A DNA stretch of 64,000 nucleotides from Owenia fusiformis. Its lineage: Eukaryota > Annelida > Polychaeta > Sabellida > Oweniidae. The translations under genes were made by a program, and so were the position numbers. Below the pieces are notes generated by a model that did not search any database, was not told the DNA's origin, and was given only the letters and a program-made list of their open reading frames with translations. Numbering within the stretch: the first letter of the stretch is position 1; the number at the start of each line of letters is the position of its first letter. This document shows, one piece after another, positions 14,201 through 24,448 of the stretch. The stretch is taken from the NCBI GenBank assembly GCA_903813345.2, contig CAIIXF020000007.1:14178714-14242713 (forward strand). Reading direction: 5' to 3'.

Positions 14201-17200
14201 CGAAGACCGGAGCAAACATTACTAGCTCTCGAACGAAATTCCAAGATTCCGATCATTTTGCCGTGTTTGCTAAGCGTGTATACGTGAATGACAAGCTGTT
14301 TTGAGTAAATCAGGTACCTGTTTTAGACACAACATTGATTTAGCTTGACATTGATGTGCACATTGGCCCTTTTGAGCATGTTAATACAAGTTTTTACACT
14401 CTTAGCAGGAGACCGGTTTTCGAAAAATCTGTATTCTAATTCACTCGATTATCGTATGGATATTTATTTCTGCCGGCATTTTAACACCACATCACATAGA
14501 ATTACGATGCAGAATGATAATTAAACACAAAACAACTACTAAATTCCACTTGTTATTTCACAGAAGGTAAAAATGCACACTACCTAGATTCTTTGTAAGG
14601 GTCGTCAAGCATCGGATTGGCCGCCATATTTGAAATGAAAATATCACTAAATAGAGCTTTGCGCATGTCGTAACATATCGACTGCATACAGCAATTTACC
14701 ATTGCATTATTAGTGACATTTCGGTGCTACAGCATGCTATATTATGCTTATTAACAAAATCATTTCATGGGGTACAATATAACATTGGTAACTGTATATA
14801 GTAGGTATATAGTAAGTTCATTGTTATGTACCATGTCTATTTTATTTAACACCTTGAAATGTAGAAACACTGAAGGGGTTGGCTGTACTAATATTTACCC
14901 ACCTGGTAAGGGACAAGACTAACATGTCCTGTGCCCCATCTCTGGGCCTCAATACCAGCATTCAAGAAGTTGGATGCCACATGACTTAAAGTTGCTACCT
15001 TCAAATAAGAAAGAGTATCATACCCTTAAATAGACATAAACCATAGACAATTCCAGGAGTGAGCGTGTTTTAAATTGAGTTTGTGCATTTTCATTGAACT
15101 ATTTGGAAACTGACAGGATGTAAAACAAAGGATTTACTTCTTCAAAAGTTATTAAGTTGTATTCTGTATATGACATATATAAAAAATACCCCTCGTACTT
15201 ATTGTACCCCCCCCCACACACACAAATTTAATGTAATGTTGTTTCCTGTTGCTGTAGTACCTGTGTGGCAAGCAGATTGCAGTCTATGTGCTGGCCCTTG
15301 CCTGTCTTCTGCCTGTACAACAATGCAGCCATGATAGCTCCATAGGCATAGAGACCTGTAGAGAGGTCTGTCATAGCCACACCTACCCTACATGGCTCCC
15401 CTTCCTAGAAAACATAAGGATTATCTACTAGGAGACCTTAATCCCATATCTTACACAGACCATAAATGCATCACATGCCTTTAAGGTTCCACAATTTTTT
15501 TTAATAATTTATTATTTGATATTCATTTTAAGAATTTATGTTTTGAAAATGGGAGAGTGAGATTTGGACAGATAAAATGTATCCATCTCGATCCCAAGGT
15601 TATGACATAATGTAACAGTCAAGCTACATAAGGTCTGCTCATCTTTTCAGCATTGATCAGGCAAATCTTAATTCTCTATGAAATACCCAGTTTACTGCAA
15701 CTAGTTCTGCACAAAGTGCTCTAATTACCTTTTAAATAGGTTTTTAAGAAATATACTTTTACTATGGACCAAGGACCACAGAAAATCCAAGACAGTATAA
15801 TGTTTAACATAATAGGTTCTCAAATGTACTATATTACATTACAAATCATATGTCCTAGACTGGGTCATACACAAATAGTTCATACTATTGAAGTTCATCT
15901 TTCAATGATTCTTAAACAAGGTATGTTCTGAAAGCCCGAAGGGCCAGGGGAATACACCTTGCATCATTGAAAGTGCAACAGGTATTCACCGAAAATAGTA
16001 TGAAATATTTGTTATTCACTGTTTTATTCATCACTCTCTTACTGTTTGGAATGTCTTATAAGAACAAGAATTATCAGACTTTTCATATCACTTTCAGATT
16101 TACACTGGATGAAATGGCACGCCTGATAAATACGGCTGTAGAATACACCTTTTTCTGATGCCACGGGCATGGCCGTTAAAAATAATTTCTTATTTTTATG
16201 TCACATGTAATGTATAGACCAATGAGAGGGTGGGAAATATGACAGTAACATAATAATGTATAATATACCATAAATCTAAATGCAAAACATGTTATATTTT
16301 TAATTGTATTTATTGTATGACTTTGTGATATATTTTACAGCATGAGACTCAAATAAATATCTAATTTACTCTTACGGTATAGCATACCATTGGTCCTAGA
16401 CTGTCTAACATACCATAGGTCCTGTGATATGCATAAGTCCTCCAATACCAGATGCTATAACATCATATCCAGCACGTTTCTTGTATGGCCCATGCTGACC
16501 ATAACCTGTAGCAATGAGAATGTATTATCAAAAAGCGCCGTAATATATCATGTCTAAATTGAGCATGGTCAACAGACATTGTCATAAATGAACATCACAA
16601 CTGACCATGTTTCAATTGACTGGGATGGTGTTAAATCAATATTTTGTTTCATAGTTCACCTTTAAGTATTGCATTAAGTCCCACAGCACTTCAAGTAGAT
16701 CAATTCCCACTGAGGTGGAGTGACTTTTTCACAGAGCCCTTAGCAAAGGATTTGATCCTATGTTTCAGATGAACTAGGCTGTATTTAAAATTGTGTCACA
16801 TACCCTTAATTTATGAAGATATTCCTTCTTTTATGAGAACATAAAATCTCATTATTAAGGCTGAAGTATATGCTAGTTGATGTGTTACTTGCCTGTAATT
16901 GAGCAATATATCAGACTTGGTGCCTTCTCCTTGAGCTGATTGTAGCCCAGTCCCATTCTGTCCAGTGTACCAGGAATGTAGTTCTCTATTAGCACATCAC
17001 TCTTACTGGCTAACTACAGATAAACACAACATTTGAATTCAAGAATTTTAAGGCCCAATTTGAAATTTGATTTATTTCAAAATTTAACTATCGAACTTCA
17101 TATAAATGCAACATTTTAGAATTCATTTGATTTCTAGAAAACATGTAGTTAAGTGTTCAGGGTGTTTCAAAATGAGTATACTTTTCCCCCATATTGAAGA

Positions 17201-19823
17201 AATCCTTGATTACATGCCTCCGTATCAATGTATCATAATAAAGCCTATTTAATTCTGGAATTATGGCCAAAATATTGGCATGATTGAACATAAAGGAATA
17301 TAATTTGTGAACAAGCAAATTATCTGAGAAAATGTAGCTCTCATACTGTTTGGTTAGGTCAAATACGTAACCTTTTGATTGATATGGAACAAATTTTAAA
17401 ATATGTACAGCTTATCAAAGTCTTAATAACTTGCATAACTGAATAAGCTTTCAATGATATATATGGGGGCATGCTATCTAAGAATGGCAGGTGATAGAGG
17501 GATAGTCATAATGAAACAGCCTGTTCAATAATAAAGTCCTAGAGATAAACAAGAAGAAGGCTTACCTTTTGAAGAATATCCTGACCTTCTTTGGATTTCA
17601 TATTCACACAAATACTCTGAAAAATTAAAAATGGTCCATTATTTCTGTTATGGTGAATTTTAACTCAAGCAACATTGAATACTAGTACAGTACTGCCTAT
17701 TTAATACACAAAAATCCATATTCATGATTAGACATTAAAAAATCTGATTTCCATATACTTTACAGTGATCTCCCCAGGTGGGTGCAAAATTCTCATTTTC
17801 ACAATTTAGACCAAAATTGGTCAAAATATGACAATTTTTCATGATTTTTCTCATTTCCAAGTTGGTGCAAATGGATTTTCAGGCGGGTGCAATCTTATTT
17901 TCGAAATCTCAGGTGGATGCTGTGGCCACTTGCTTTAATGCTGGGGTGATCACTGCTTTATATAAAATCAAAACCATTGACAGTGTGCTATTTTAGACGA
18001 CATTTTTATGTATATTTTCATCAAGTAATGCTGTAGCTTTTATAAAATACTAAGAAATGGTAACAGTGCAACAAAAATCATACAAAGAATCAAAAGTATG
18101 AACATGCATAGTTAAAACAAAACACCAAACCTTTTTGTTCCTGTTTATAGATAAGAAATATGCACTCTCTGACCCACAGAAAGGAGGCCCCCATGTACGA
18201 GTGTCATCTCCAGCGCCAGGTCGCTCCACTTTGATTATGTCAGCACCCAGGTCACCCAAGATCATGGTGCAGTATGGGCCTGCTAAAACCCTAGGACATT
18301 GTACATAAAGAGTGTAAGACTTGATCTTTACTGGGTACATGGACAGCAGATCAAGTAGTATTAATTTACAGTAAAACCTGCATATAAACTGTAGGTGGCT
18401 GTTCACTACAGAGAGGGGATTTTATACAGGAGTAAATGTAAATGTGTCTTGAAGTGGTGTTCACTAAACACAGGTGTTCACTAAAGAGAGGTCTTCCCTA
18501 ATACAGGTTTTACTGTAGTTGAATTATCTAGTTGAAACATGAATGGCATGTTATATATCTGACTCTACTTGTATAAACTCCATATGATATGAACTCAAGT
18601 ATGATGCGATAATAAATGTAATGATTGTTGGGAAATTTTTTTATTAAAAGTAAAAGCATGAAATTGTTTAGAAAGTCGCTAAAAGATGAAGAAAATCAAA
18701 TATTATATTACATATAGTGTATATAAATATAACATATATTTCAGAAAATAAGAATGTCAAAATTATTATTTAAGATGATGAAAGATTACATCGACCAACT
18801 ACAATGCAAAAATTCCTTCTAAAAAAGAGGAACATGATAATCTAATGAGGGATTGAAATATTAGCTGAAATAGGTTGGATCATGTGCACATGCCAGACTA
18901 ACTTTCTTGGAAGTCAATCCATGCTATTCAGTTTAAAAGCTAGAAATTATAATTCTACACATTATCATACCTTGTAAGATCTAATACTCTTATGCCATCT
19001 AAGGCAGCCGTTGAATTCGATGGTGTGTTGTGGGCTGGAAACGAAAAATAAAGTATAACGTTATATCGAAATCGACACTTCCCGTCCGCCATCTTTGATG
19101 CGAAGGATTGATTCTTGGTTCAATATTAAAGCAAATCAAAATTTGAGTCATTTGAGCTAGTGTGTGAGTAATACGTTTCAATGATTACTTTTTTCTTTTT
19201 TCTTCTAAATTAAGTATAGTGCAGCTTTAAGCTAACAGATAATTGTGGATTCAACTACACGAAAAGAATGCTAAAATACCCAGGAATCTATTGAAGCAGT
19301 TATCTAAGTGTAAGACGCATAGAAAATTGGGTTGTAATCGTACAGTCTTGAAAATTGTGTTGTAAACTCAAAATGATTTTACTAAAATGTTTTAGCTAAG
19401 ACGTCTTGAAATGTCGCGTGTAGTGTAAATAGTGCTAATGTAGCCTAGACTCGATAAAGTAAACTATTTCCAGGTGACTTGATTATATACTGTAATTACC
19501 AGCCATCAATACGGGTATTGCACTTGTGTTTGAAGGACCGCCCCCACACACACTCTTACTACCAAGGGAGCCACCCGTGGAACTGTAAGGTATATCTTAC
19601 GCACAAAATTATTTCACTTTCAGTTTCACTTTCAATTTTAGGAATCAAAATCGCAGTGTGCAGAATCACAAAAACTGCACACGTTTGACCTGCAGAAGGA
19701 CGTAAATAGAACAGAAAAAAGTTCTTTACCTGAAAACAACCTGCATAACTGTGTCCGGGTATCGAGTTTTGCATTATTTCTGAAACTGATGAAAATCTTT
19801 AAACTTTTAAAAAGTTTTTCCAT
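484..19823 (-). CDS. SUGCT: Succinate-hydroxymethylglutarate CoA-transferase, 3' end outside window
   Basis: Class III (CaiB/BaiF) CoA-transferase that moves CoA from succinyl-CoA to glutarate or related dicarboxylic acids in mitochondria. Coding exons, 5' to 3': 19730-19823, 18971-19034, 18131-18290, 17566-17616, 16893-17013, 16414-16505, 15261-15404, 14903-14998, 13738-13812, 13321-13418, 8300-8402, 484-547. All phases agree and join into 387 complete codons plus one base; the family is about 440 residues, so roughly 45 are missing to the left. Signatures: [19 protein letters not shown] and [17 protein letters not shown] near the N-terminus, and [16 protein letters not shown] in exon 7 with the presumed catalytic Asp. 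The chosen ATG at 19823 starts a Lys/Arg-rich, acid-poor leader typical of mitochondrial import, and its exon donor fits the phase of exon 2. The intron before exon 12 carries a full LINE insertion. Confidence 0.93.
548..5018. other. SUGCT last visible intron, left part
   Basis: No exon or RNA gene is supported here. Most of it is AT-rich unique sequence. It contains a 12-base-stem hairpin at 830-862 that is part of a dispersed repeat, and a degenerate GATATTGG-type tandem tract at about 3950-4510. It ends at the insertion site of the LINE. Confidence 0.7.
3950..4510. repeat. Degenerate GATATTG-type tandem repeat tract
   Basis: Variants of TTGGGTGATATTGG and of TGATATTGCTATCATATTGG recur in the same orientation over about 550 bases. 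Copies are diverged and unevenly spaced, so this is an old minisatellite-like tract within a SUGCT intron. Confidence 0.7.
4995..7979 (+). CDS. LINE reverse transcriptase ORF, 5'-truncated, otherwise open
   Basis: A 994-codon open frame. It encodes the RT and C-terminal part of an L1/Tx1-type non-LTR retrotransposon ORF2. Seen: [13 protein letters not shown] near residue 269, motif [10 protein letters not shown] (Asp339), motif [15 protein letters not shown] near 394-407, motif C QYADD (Asp441, Asp442), and a C-terminal CX2C-X8-H-X4-C finger at Cys882, Cys885, His894, Cys899. The upstream apurinic-type endonuclease domain expected in the family is absent. The first eight codons, including the ATG, lie in host DNA that forms the 5' target-site duplication, so the start is fortuitous and the LINE frame really begins near codon 9. 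An in-frame TAA precedes the ATG at 4989-4991. No internal stop or frameshift is present. Confidence 0.9.
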   Translation: MVHNQDFIKGLVEEHKDMTAQNLWELIKFKIKTESIRYSKQKNAGKHLDITNKIRRLQEIEANLRDNYIHETQLREEEQQLQREIEEMNDEKAKGAILRAKIRWAEEGEKQSSYFLKLEKRNFAKKNITQLNTDDGRELNDPEEIRKESARFYEELYRSRLPNIRQHSETFFPAIKSITSLTEEEKQSCEGYITLEEITTQIKSLKTGKSPGSDGLTSEFYRCFQEPVVPILVKSYKEALDKEELSTEQKRSIITQLPKKDRDILRLLNWRPISLLNTDYKIITGCLAERMKAHLTKIINEDQTGFIKGRNISENIRLIIDCMEHLKSNNESGIMLFIDFEKAFDTVEWKFIDRTLDYFNFGPDFRKWIKTIYNDAKSSVINNGYTSRYFNLNRGVRQGCPLSPYLFILCAEILSESIRRDEEIEGIQIPDGEVKISQYADDTSVFVRNIASAKKVIKKFRNFGEISGLNINLHKTEEAVIGRENALLQQQVRDESMASGLKYQDKDIKVLGITIPLDGRDINSLNFPEKRNKIQGLIRAWKSRNITPLGKIIMIKSLLVSQLTYLCSVLTPTDDFIKEIENMFFNFIWDEKPDKIGRKIMMNEQERGGLNMLHLQSYIKNLSIKWIKKYIDPTYSGKWKKIWNYYLKNLTQGEVWALNLSKNSDKINVLDLRYLKTVYKNWCSLKYQTIPDTRNPEQQSLWHNEQIKINGEIMKNEVWIQKGIEFIKDIQDENRFLTAAELGHKYDIVMNQRNTLKYNSIITAIPQNWKRKLRHPRENEEETENPNVTINTEWLKKTNNKEVYKILLKKNNAVKLPKKMEDKWQNKLQLQNPLMWAKIHKNRKNILRTKEKYFQIKIFFRILYYNKQLKQMNIDGYNTDICSLCRSDIDTLEHGIYHCEAVQDFLITSFNQLDEDVPTIETFLFGDGKTENEHLFLKQKIFLNTCKRKIRRPNMIGWQNFLKTEKKIEERISQRRKKPELMEQQWLKLKHFIT
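5019..8256 (+). mobile_element. L1/Tx1-type LINE insertion, 5'-truncated
   Basis: The copy runs from the 5' truncation point through a 35-base pure poly(A) tail. AAGATTTCATC occurs at 5008-5018 and again at 8255-8265 (GATTTCATC is unambiguous; the two leading A bases could belong to the tail). This is a target-site duplication that sets the boundaries. The 3' UTR at 7980-8221 has a poly(C) run and an AATAAA at 8219-8224 directly before the tail. The intact frame, clean tail and exact duplication point to a recent insertion. It sits antisense in an intron of SUGCT. Lacking its 5' end and endonuclease it is not autonomous, though RT motifs are complete. Confidence 0.92.
8219..8256 (+). terminator. 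LINE polyadenylation signal and poly(A) tail
   Basis: AATAAA at 8219-8224 merges into an uninterrupted A run ending at 8256, followed by the 3' target-site duplication. Confidence 0.85.
8649..9754. mobile_element. Tc1/mariner-type foldback element with long inverted repeats
   Basis: The ends are CAGGGTGGGCCAAAAAAA and its reverse complement, flanked on both sides by TA (8647-8648 and 9755-9756), the target duplication of the Tc1/mariner superfamily. The inverted repeats continue for about 300 bases (roughly 8649-8960 and 9445-9754) with scattered mismatches. The 1106-base element encloses a decayed transposase C-terminus on the minus strand. It lies in the SUGCT intron between exons 13321-13418 and 8300-8402. 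Confidence 0.9.
8996..9268 (-). pseudogene. Remnant of Tc1/mariner transposase C-terminus
   Basis: The minus strand reads in frame from [20 protein letters not shown] through HWGHLEQL to a stop at 8996-8998. This fits the C-terminal catalytic block of Tc1/mariner transposases (SPDLNP-x-DY-xx-WG type), where the second Asp region supplies the third catalytic acid. An in-frame TGA lies directly upstream (9269-9271) and the first two catalytic acids are not present, so only about 90 codons survive. Confidence 0.8.
10524..10692. repeat. Possible truncated mariner-like end with terminal hairpin
   Basis: CAGGGTGTTCCAAAAGTAAC at 10524 resembles a Tc1/mariner terminal repeat and is preceded by TA. 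No matching opposite end was found. At 10669-10692 a perfect 10-base stem, CGGCCGATGA and its reverse complement, closes a 4-base loop. Whether the two belong together is inference. Confidence 0.35.
12468..12545. repeat. Two-copy 43-base direct repeat
   Basis: GTTATTCAGCAATGTGTATT at 12468 continues into ATTCAGCAAAGTGGG and repeats 43 bases later with one or two changes. Each unit contains two ATTCAGC boxes. Confidence 0.75.
13419..16413. other. SUGCT introns between exons 13321-13418 and 16414-16505
   Basis: The non-coding stretches 13419-13737, 13813-14902, 14999-15260 and 15405-16413 contain no supported gene. In 13813-14902 there is an NRF1-like palindrome GCGCATGCGC at 14118-14127 and a short ATG-initiated segment on the minus strand at 14632 that ends in a plausible splice donor; both are discussed as findings. 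ATATGTCACCACTTCT at 13651-13666 matches 830-845. Confidence 0.6.
16891..16892 (-). other. Non-canonical GC splice donor in SUGCT
   Basis: Exon 16893-17013 ends ACAG and the next bases are GCAAGT, so this intron uses a GC donor with an otherwise strong donor context. No GT nearby restores the frame: the final G joins GT of exon 16414-16505 to form the Gly codon before the conserved YGQ-type segment. GC-AG introns are a known minority class. Confidence 0.85.
17160..17526. repeat. Possible diverged mariner-like MITE
   Basis: CAGGGTGTTTCAAAATGAG near 17160 has an approximate reverse complement, CATAATGAAACAGCCTG, near 17510-17526. The ends match imperfectly and no clear target duplication is visible. 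It lies in a SUGCT intron. Confidence 0.35.
18369..18515. mobile_element. TA-flanked MITE, CAGTAAAACCTG family
   Basis: CAGTAAAACCTG at 18369 and CAGGTTTTACTG ending at 18515 form terminal inverted repeats, each bordered by TA (18367-18368, 18516-18517). The interior has GTGTTCACTAAA-type repeats. Related copies occur at 39447, 50836 and 54376. Confidence 0.8.
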
Positions 19824-20300
19824 TTTGAAAGCTGTATCTAAATGCTGAATCTTATAAACGAATCAACTCGTACAAAAATATAGCTTTACGACTCCCGTTG
19901 ATAATGTCAGATTAAAATAATGTTGTGGTACACAAATATCATAAACATAATTCAATATCGCAGTAATCATTATAATTAAAGAAGCAAAATAATCTAAATA
20001 ATATTTATTCCGTTTCTTATAATTCCGAGTCGAATTTTAAGATAGATGGCGGCCTGTGCAATTTGAGTAGCATAAATCCATTTTTGATAATAAACCGAAC
20101 ATCTCCGGCAGTCGCGCCAGATCATGCCACGTGATCGGTTCTTGAACTCTCTTGGCTTGTTCAGTGGTAAATGAGTTAATATAAGTTTTAGATATGGAAG
20201 CTACAAGGTTATATGTGTGAGAGTCAATTCGTGCTTGAACTCTTATCTACATCATGGGCTTTCAATTAGAGTGCACTATGATCCTAAAGTTGTAAAATTG
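19824..20300. promoter_or_regulatory. SUGCT upstream region
   Basis: This is the non-coding DNA between the SUGCT start codon and the dead LINE at about 20300. I see no TATA box at a convincing distance. A CACGTG E-box lies at 20128-20133 within a slightly GC-richer patch. The transcription start is not determinable from sequence alone. Confidence 0.4.
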
Positions 20301-21520
20301 ACGGAATCAAAAGACTAAATCGAATAGCACGATGAAATCAAAATAGTCCAACACGCAGAAGACACAACTCTCACGCTATCAAACAAGCATTCTATTAAAG
20401 AACAATAAATAAGTTTACTAAAATCTCAGTATTGAATTTGAACTTGGAGAAAACCGAGGGTATGTGGCTGGTTAACAAGGGTAAGCTTAGTAGTTTGAAA
20501 ATATAGATTTTAAGCAAGAACCAATAAAATGTTTAGACTATTTACTTAGGAAATGACAAAAGTGAATGCACTGAAAGAAATTGGACTAATAAAATAAAAA
20601 ACATAGAAAAACTGTTTGAATCATGGAAAAGACGAAAACTCACTCTTTTTGGTAAAGCCCATACTATCAACACTTTAGGTATTGGCATAACTTGTATATA
20701 ATTTTAGTATTCCAGAAATACCTGATAAAATCATTGATAAGAATATGTTTAAGTTCCTGTGGAAAAAAGGATTGGATAAAAAGAAACACATTAATGGTAA
20801 TGTTTCAGATGGTGGTATCAACCTTGTGCATAGACAAAGTAAATCGAAGCTCTCAAAGCGGCATGGGTAAAACGTCTAAAAACTCTTTACATCCCGGAGA
20901 ATCCTTCCAACTTTTATAATAAAAAGAATTGGTTTTACAGTTTGATGAAAAAGCTTTTTGAATAGATATCAATTCGACAAATCAATCCGAAGTGTGAAGA
21001 AATAAACAATTCAAAATGTATTTTATAGATGAAAGACATGGACTCTGAAAACTGAAAAATAGTATGAATTGGATGATAGAATATGTGAAAAAAATGTTTG
21101 AAAACATGTAACACACCTAGAAAGGCAACACATGAAAATTACAAATATAATTTATACAAATATTTTTCTGTATTAAGATATTAAAAAAAGTGGCTTTAAA
21201 AATATAGAATTACTTAGTCCAGCTTCGTAAATTTGTAAAACCAATAGCAGAAAAGAACTGGAAAGAATTGTTTCATCAAGATATTAATCAATCATATAGC
21301 AGGAAGATATATGAATTTAAAATAAAAAACACTGATTGCCAAAAATTATCCGAATTCAATTTTAAACTTCTACACAATATTCTACCTTGTGGTAAACTAT
21401 ATATTGAGTACAGTAAATGGAACAGAAATGTTGCTAAACAATGTATTGAATGTAAACCTAAAGTTGATCAAGATATCGAACATTTAATTTTTAACTGTAA
21501 AATTGAAAAACACATTTAGG
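20300..21520 (+). pseudogene. Decayed LINE ORF2 fragment, copy 1
   Basis: A broken plus-strand RT relic distinct from the LINE at 5019. At 20349-20363 the motif C equivalent reads QHAED instead of YADD. Next come NLEKTEGMWL and, at 21268-21519, a readable block ending in a CX2C-X8-H-X4-C finger (CIECKPKVDQDIEHLIFNC). Several frameshifts and stops separate these parts. The left breakpoint of the segmental duplication cuts through it at about 20481. Confidence 0.8.
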
Positions 21521-22098
21521 GCATATTCCTTGGGTGGTTAGTTTGTGATATAATGTAGTGCAGTTATGTGAAATATTGTGTTTGGATTGGTTGGAATCGA
21601 CAAACCTTATGTGGATTTGATATCCCCCTAGCTAAGTATCAATTAATGACAAAATAACGTGTTTATATTGTATATATCCAACTTTTATTGACATATAGTA
21701 TCATAACATGATTACATTAGTCAAATATTATAATACTTTTTATTTAAAAAAATATGTTTACACTTCTGCAAACAATAATAAATAGATATAGATGTATTTA
21801 CATATATTGGCACACCTTGGTTTAATCGTAAATGTACAAGTAGGAGACGATAATTGTGATGTATAATGATACGAGGTCAAATATTATGATTCTCATCGAG
21901 TATCGAGTAATTAAGTAAAATCCTTAGTAACAATACAACATATAGGAACCTATGAGTTAATCTCTTGTTTGTTGAAAAATTTGTTGAAAGCTAAAATGAT
22001 GAGCATCAATGTCCACGTGGCCTCTCAGAACCAATAACGATGAGTATATGGCCAAGAGATGAATACACAACTGTCCATGAGATGAGTTTATCAATAGT

Positions 22099-23510
22099 CT
22101 ATTTGGCACGGAAGAGGATCTCGTTGTGTCTGTTGAAGAACTTGTAGGGACTGTCATAGCCAGCAGTGTAGTAAAGGTCAGAGCGGAAGGCATCGGGGTT
22201 GTTGATGGAGGCTGCGAGCTGAGTAGCTTGGTTGAGATAATCCTCCTCTGTTGCATAACCTGAGAAACTCCTGGAAACAAGGAACAGATCACTACGTTGT
22301 AAATCATTGTCATATTCATTTTGCATAACCTATTCCACTTCAGAAATAAAAATGTGAATTTCTATTTTGTTGAGATGAGTCTTTGTAAGGTTATATCGTT
22401 TAGTTTTATCTCGATCAATGGTGCAAGACATGTGAGTTCAAATATCAAAATGTATTAAAGTACCTACCTGACATACATAGTGACTTTAGGAAGGACACTA
22501 AGGTACACGTCAGCATCAGATGGGGCGGGGCCTCCACTCTTCTGCATGTTAAATGGCTGGTAGAATGAGGTGGTGAAGTTGCTCTCACAGGCAGGGCCCT
22601 GTCCGGGGATGATGGTTCTCAATACAGGGGCGGTCATGGGAATCTTTGCGTCTAAAATTAAATGTTTCATCCATTTATTTATATGTCAAACATCAATCAT
22701 TGATTGAATCGAATAATATTCCAGGTTGATACAATGATAAGCATAGGCCTATAAAAAATATATCAAAGAAGAAGTTGGAAAACATTTGAAAGATAGTGAC
22801 CTGATTACTGATTACTTATACAAGGCTTCATCGAAACTGAAGCATGTACGAATTCGTACCAATTAATTCTAAGAATCAAGGCATGTCATGCAAAAATTTG
22901 TTTAGACTTTTTAAAAGGATGAGACGAGAATATTGCGAGCAAAAAGTAAAACTGTGACAATTTTTCAAAGATCCCCAACCTTCATTGCTTCTTTACTTAT
23001 ACAGGAACCAATGTAAGATTAGACTTACTGGCTGCGTTGTTTCCTGCGATGTAGTTGAAAACACGACGGAAGCCAATACTGCCAGATTTACTGAAATCCA
23101 TGTCGTAAACATCAGTACTCGCCCATCGAGATTCCTCGTATTCACGGACCTCATAATCCTGAAAGTATGGAGGTATTTTTAATGAGATACAGTTTAAGAC
23201 GTTCAATATGCCACAAAAAATTAATGTGATCGTAATATTATACTGTAGATTTCCCGAAACACTCAGTTGAAGAATGCTATCAAATTAATTTTTGAAAATA
23301 CGAATTCTATCAAATTAATTTTTGAAAATACGAATCTGCATTTTAACAAGAATGAACAAATTAAATCAATTAGATAATTATGGAACTAAAGTGACTTACA
23401 TCTGTTGTTCTGAGGACTTTGAAACGTGGGCAATCGAGTCTGTTGCAGAAGCTTGGCACGTCAGCCATAGCGGCGGCGGCCAGAAGAACGATCAGAGCGA
23501 GTTTGTACAT
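22099..23510 (-). CDS. Secreted SOUL heme-binding protein, copy A
   Basis: SOUL/HEBP family protein of 198 residues, expected to bind heme or other tetrapyrroles outside the cell. Coding exons: 23400-23510, 23029-23158, 22468-22651, 22099-22270; all donors are GT and phases agree. The N-terminus MYKLALIVLLAAAAMA is a signal peptide with a likely cut before DVPSF. SOUL hallmarks: REYEESRWAST near residue 44, AKIPMTAPV near 82, and GYDSPYKFFNRHNEI near the C-terminus. Three Cys (two in FCNRLDCP, one in PACESN) suit an extracellular protein. Intracellular HEBP1/2 lack such a leader, so a direct orthologue name is not given. A leader exon at 23868 and beyond and a TATA box lie upstream. Confidence 0.93.
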
Positions 23511-23911
23511 GATGACGGTGTTTTGATAAATCCTCGATGGAAAATAGTCTGCTGTGTATGCTGTAAAACATTCAAACACAATCTTATGAGAACATGCATC
23601 ATATCTTTCACTTGATTTTTGTATTATTAAATTCATATTTAGCCCGCAATCGGATATTCCATAAAAATATCTTAGAATCAAAATGGAAATATGAGACACT
23701 GTTGTTTCTCACACTCTTTACAAATTCAAATCTTTCTCGTATCAATAACACCATAAAAATGACTTACTGTTAATAATTTATAAATTCCTTCAACTATTTT
23801 GAAATGAAGAACAGAAACAATTTCCCTTAATCAGTTGATGCATTGAATAAGTTTCAATTCGACTCACCTTCAAGGTTTCCGTTGAGAGTGATTTCCAACA
23901 AAATTATTTTT

Positions 23912-23919
23912 CTTTTATA
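23912..23919 (-). promoter_or_regulatory. TATA box of SOUL copy A
   Basis: The minus strand reads TATAAAAG here. About 30 bases downstream begins a short non-coding exon whose donor (GAAG, then GTGAGT) lies at 23868. The matching acceptor is just right of 23560, giving a split 5' UTR before the ATG at 23510. Confidence 0.75.
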
Positions 23920-24018
23920 GGCATATCCATTATGAAATAAAATCTTATGAAACCTTTCTTTAAGAAAGTTGTATAAGATAATACATTCACATGTTCATCC
24001 CTGATGTGAAAGCAATGT

Positions 24019-24042
24019 ACGTGTAAATAACGTGACCACGTG
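24019..24042. promoter_or_regulatory. Three ACGTG cores upstream of SOUL copy A
   Basis: ACGTG occurs at 24019, 24030 and 24038, the last within CCACGTGT. The cluster is 100-130 bases upstream of the TATA box. ACGTG is the core of bHLH-PAS (HIF-type) and E-box sites. Identically arranged cores occur in unit B at 28970-28993. Confidence 0.45.
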
Positions 24043-24448
24043 TTGTTTATCAACTAAGCAAATGCTCAAAGAATTCTGCGTTGATCTAGGGTCATACTTA
24101 CACGAAATAAATCGTTCCTAAATTATGTAATCCGGCGCCAATATATTTTTCTTTTCTTTTAACTTTTTAACATAAAAAGAAAGCAACAGGGTAGAAATTT
24201 AGGAATCACGGTTGAAGGTAACCCGTAATTTTAAATAACCACTATTTTATAGAGCAAGGCACGAGAATTATAAATGTATTAAATACAAATGGCAACTTCT
24301 TTTGCATTTGTAAAGCATCAAAGGGTCTTCTTAATACATCCCGGGAGGGTTTCATGGGAATAATGAGTTCCACCAGATTCTCTTTCCAGTAGGACATCTA
24401 TCTGATCTAATGGGAAAGCCCCTATATATGCTTGGATCCATTGAGGTT

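Larger units (their letters stand above)
20481..24448. repeat. Segmental duplication, unit A (3968 bases)
   Basis: From GTAAGCTTAG at 20481 to CCATTGAGGTT at 24448 the sequence matches 24898-31150 in the same orientation, including exons, introns, promoter and flanks of the SOUL gene. Removing the two transposons and their target duplications from unit B leaves 3963 bases, almost the same length. Differences are scattered point changes and small indels. Confidence 0.92.
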
